From NCBI GenBank assembly GCA_031277535.1, contig JAITMD010000003.1:124001-188000 (forward strand): a DNA stretch of 64,000 nt. Reading direction: 5' to 3'. This document shows positions 62,438 through 64,000 of the stretch, piece by piece; positions within the stretch are counted from its first letter, which is position 1, and each line of letters opens with the position of its first letter. The position numbers were made by a program, and so were the translations under genes. The notes below the pieces were generated by a model. It made no database searches. It was not told the DNA's origin and saw only the letters and a list, made by a program, of their open reading frames with translations. This DNA comes from Flavobacteriaceae bacterium. GTDB lineage: Bacteria > Bacteroidota > Bacteroidia > Flavobacteriales > Flavobacteriaceae.

Positions 62438-64000
62438 ATGAATAAAATTCGATTTAGACTATTAGTGGGAATAATGAGTTTTTCTCTAATAGGTATTATA
62501 GTCGTTCAATTATATTGGATTGTTAGTTCGTATAGAAATAATGAAGAACAATTTATGTACCATGTACAACAAGTATTAAGTAATGTTGCTAATAATATAC
62601 AGCAGAATGAAGCTACTGAATTTTACAGAAAGTACAATGAATTAAAAGATAGTATTGGATCTTCACCTAAACAAAGTGAATTGAAACAATATTTGATTGT
62701 AGAGAGAAATCCTAGAACAAATGAGCAAATATTTTATTCAAACACATTAATATTAGAGGATTATAATTTAAGAAGTTCGCTCTTTGATAAAAATGCTGAT
62801 AGTTTAAAAATTAAAAACTTCGTTTCTCAACGAAAAACAGAGATTTTTAGAGGAAATGACTTTGATCGTCATGATGGAGGAATTCATAATAACTATCCTG
62901 ATGAAGTAATTGAAAAGACTGGTAATTTAGATATACTTGAACAAGCTCAGTTTGAAATATTTTTTAAAGATATTGTTTCATTAAGAAGTATTGATGAAAG
63001 GATTTCAAACGAGAAACTTCAAGAATTATTAGAAGCAGGTTTTAAACAATATGGAGTCAATGCAAAATTTGATTACGGAGTTTATAATAAAGGGTTAGCA
63101 ACAAAGATAAAGTCAGAGGACTTTAATTATGAAGAAGAATCAAGTTATTCTGTTTCTATTTTAGGGGATAACGAAGGGAAGAATAAGTATCAATTGTATG
63201 TGAATTTCCCTGATAAAAGTAAGTATTTGTTTTCTTCATTGTTAGGAATAAGTTTTTTGTCACTATTATTTACAATAGTTATTATAGCTGCTTATTTGAA
63301 TGCTATTAATCAGTTGATTAAACAAAAACAAATATCGGAGATAAAGACTGACTTTATTAATAATATGACGCATGAGTTTAAAACACCTATAGCAACGATT
63401 AATCTTGCTTTAGATGCAATAAAGAACCCTAAAGTTATTGGGAATCCAGAAATGGTTGCACGATACTTGCAAATGATTCGGGATGAAAATAAAAGGATGC
63501 ATGCTCAAGTAGAAAACGTATTGAGAATTTCTAAATTAGAAAAAAGGGAATTTGATGTAGAGAAAGAGACAATGGATGTACATGAAATTATTGAAGCCGC
63601 AGTAGAACATGTAGATTTAATTGTACAAGATAAAGGTGGTGAGATTAACTTACATTTAGACGCAAGACGTTCAGATGTTTTAGGAAATGACTTCCATTTC
63701 ACAAGTGTAATTGTGAATATCTTAGATAATGCTATTAAGTATTCTAAAGATAGACCAATTATAGATGTATATACAGAAAATGTAAAAGACTTTATCCTGA
63801 TTAAGGTGCAAGATCAGGGAGTTGGAATGAGTAAAAATGCACAAAAAAGGATCTTTGACAAGTTTTACCGAGAACATACAGGAGATTTACATAATGTAAA
63901 AGGCCATGGATTAGGATTAGCTTATGTATTACAAATCGTAGAGAATCATAATTCTCAAGTGTATGTTGAAAGTGAAAAAGGAAAAGGAAGCACCTTTATT
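62438..64000 (+). CDS. Sensor histidine kinase, RprX-like (3' end cut by window edge)
   Basis: 521 codons are open from ATG 62438 to the window end with no stop. The architecture is that of a membrane two-component sensor: TM1 (about 10-28), a large periplasmic sensor region (about 30-265), TM2 (about 268-290), then the H-box NNMTHEFKTPIATI (phospho-acceptor His about 312), the N-box NILDNAIKYS, G1 DQGVGMS, F-box FDKFYRE and G2 GHGLGLAYV. Similar kinases in Bacteroidetes sit just upstream of a response regulator (RprY type), which would lie beyond the window. The ligand is unknown. Confidence 0.92.
   Translation, partial: MNKIRFRLLVGIMSFSLIGIIVVQLYWIVSSYRNNEEQFMYHVQQVLSNVANNIQQNEATEFYRKYNELKDSIGSSPKQSELKQYLIVERNPRTNEQIFYSNTLILEDYNLRSSLFDKNADSLKIKNFVSQRKTEIFRGNDFDRHDGGIHNNYPDEVIEKTGNLDILEQAQFEIFFKDIVSLRSIDERISNEKLQELLEAGFKQYGVNAKFDYGVYNKGLATKIKSEDFNYEEESSYSVSILGDNEGKNKYQLYVNFPDKSKYLFSSLLGISFLSLLFTIVIIAAYLNAINQLIKQKQISEIKTDFINNMTHEFKTPIATINLALDAIKNPKVIGNPEMVARYLQMIRDENKRMHAQVENVLRISKLEKREFDVEKETMDVHEIIEAAVEHVDLIVQDKGGEINLHLDARRSDVLGNDFHFTSVIVNILDNAIKYSKDRPIIDVYTENVKDFILIKVQDQGVGMSKNAQKRIFDKFYREHTGDLHNVKGHGLGLAYVLQIVENHNSQVYVESEKGKGSTFI

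Noticed and set aside
1..64000. CRISPR array, insertion sequence, prophage or attachment site
   Set aside because: I found no regularly spaced repeats of CRISPR length, no transposase or integrase, and no target-site duplication. tRNA-Pro is intact, with no duplicated 3' end seen nearby.

Overview
The window reads as a chromosomal segment of a member of the Bacteroidetes, family Flavobacteriaceae. It is AT-rich throughout. Promoters fit the flavobacterial TTG-N(17-23)-TAnnTTTG pattern rather than the sigma70 consensus. Many gene families are typical of the group: DUF6048/DUF6452 and DUF4920 proteins, an ECF sigma operon with a 'sensor of ECF sigma' protein, a mitochondrial-type aconitase beside AcnB, a 482-residue GAPDH, and an RprX-type histidine kinase. 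The genus cannot be fixed from the sequence alone; Myroides-like is a guess. There is no rRNA, CRISPR array, insertion sequence or recognisable prophage. Most of the window is ordinary core genome with a few lineage-specific islands.

Layout. 1-3.4 kb: a VF530-type DNA-binding protein (cut by the window edge), an FKBP isomerase, tRNA-Pro(TGG), thioredoxin reductase and a lone ABC ATPase. 3.4-8.5 kb: a secreted protein of unknown function, a secreted glutamyl-endopeptidase-like S9 peptidase, FabH and a fatty-acid hydroxylase. 8.5-15.7 kb: six consecutive minus-strand genes for cell-envelope endonuclease I (His-Me finger) paralogues. Five are predicted lipoproteins, one is membrane-anchored, and the last carries an extra N-terminal beta-rich domain. 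15.7-18.5 kb: an RsmB-like rRNA methyltransferase and an ECF sigma/anti-sigma/sensor operon. 18.5-22.4 kb: a HAD phosphatase, a small membrane TPR-like protein, a candidate 6S-like structured RNA, and a TetR-FabF pair sharing a palindromic operator. 22.4-27.2 kb: release factor 3 and two periplasmic SurA/PpiC-type folding factors, separated by a 0.9-kb gap holding four 11-bp-phased boxes. 27.6-38.9 kb: central metabolism (AcnB, Acn, uracil permease, TlpA-like thioredoxin, GAPDH) with OsmC and an AraC-GyrI regulator. 39-46.4 kb: HtrA protease, DapF, GNAT, MltG, a DnaQ-like exonuclease, a methyltransferase, a glycolipid-binding-domain protein and DUF6048/DUF6452.

46.8-52.8 kb: two copies of a 66-residue protein of unknown function, then an inducible mutagenesis module. 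The module has an error-prone-type DnaE and a Y-family polymerase in one operon, transcribed divergently from a self-cleaving LexA-like (S24) repressor, with two operator-like sites between them. 52.8-64 kb: a butanediol-dehydrogenase-like enzyme that lacks the structural-zinc cysteines, Lgt, a membrane-anchored SRPBCC/GyrI-like protein, IlvE, DUF4920, a cytochrome c'-like lipoprotein, MnmD, a third copy of the 66-residue protein, an AraC regulator with a metal-binding HMA-like N-terminus, a GT2 glycosyltransferase, CoaE, and a sensor histidine kinase running off the end.

The strongest candidates for under-described biology are the 6S-like RNA at 20.15-20.30 kb, the six-gene surface nuclease array, the TetR/FabF operator circuit, the LexA-like/DinB/DnaE control region, and the three-copy 66-residue family. 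Several open reading frames extend upstream through a terminator or promoter; in those cases I shortened the gene to the internal start and say so.
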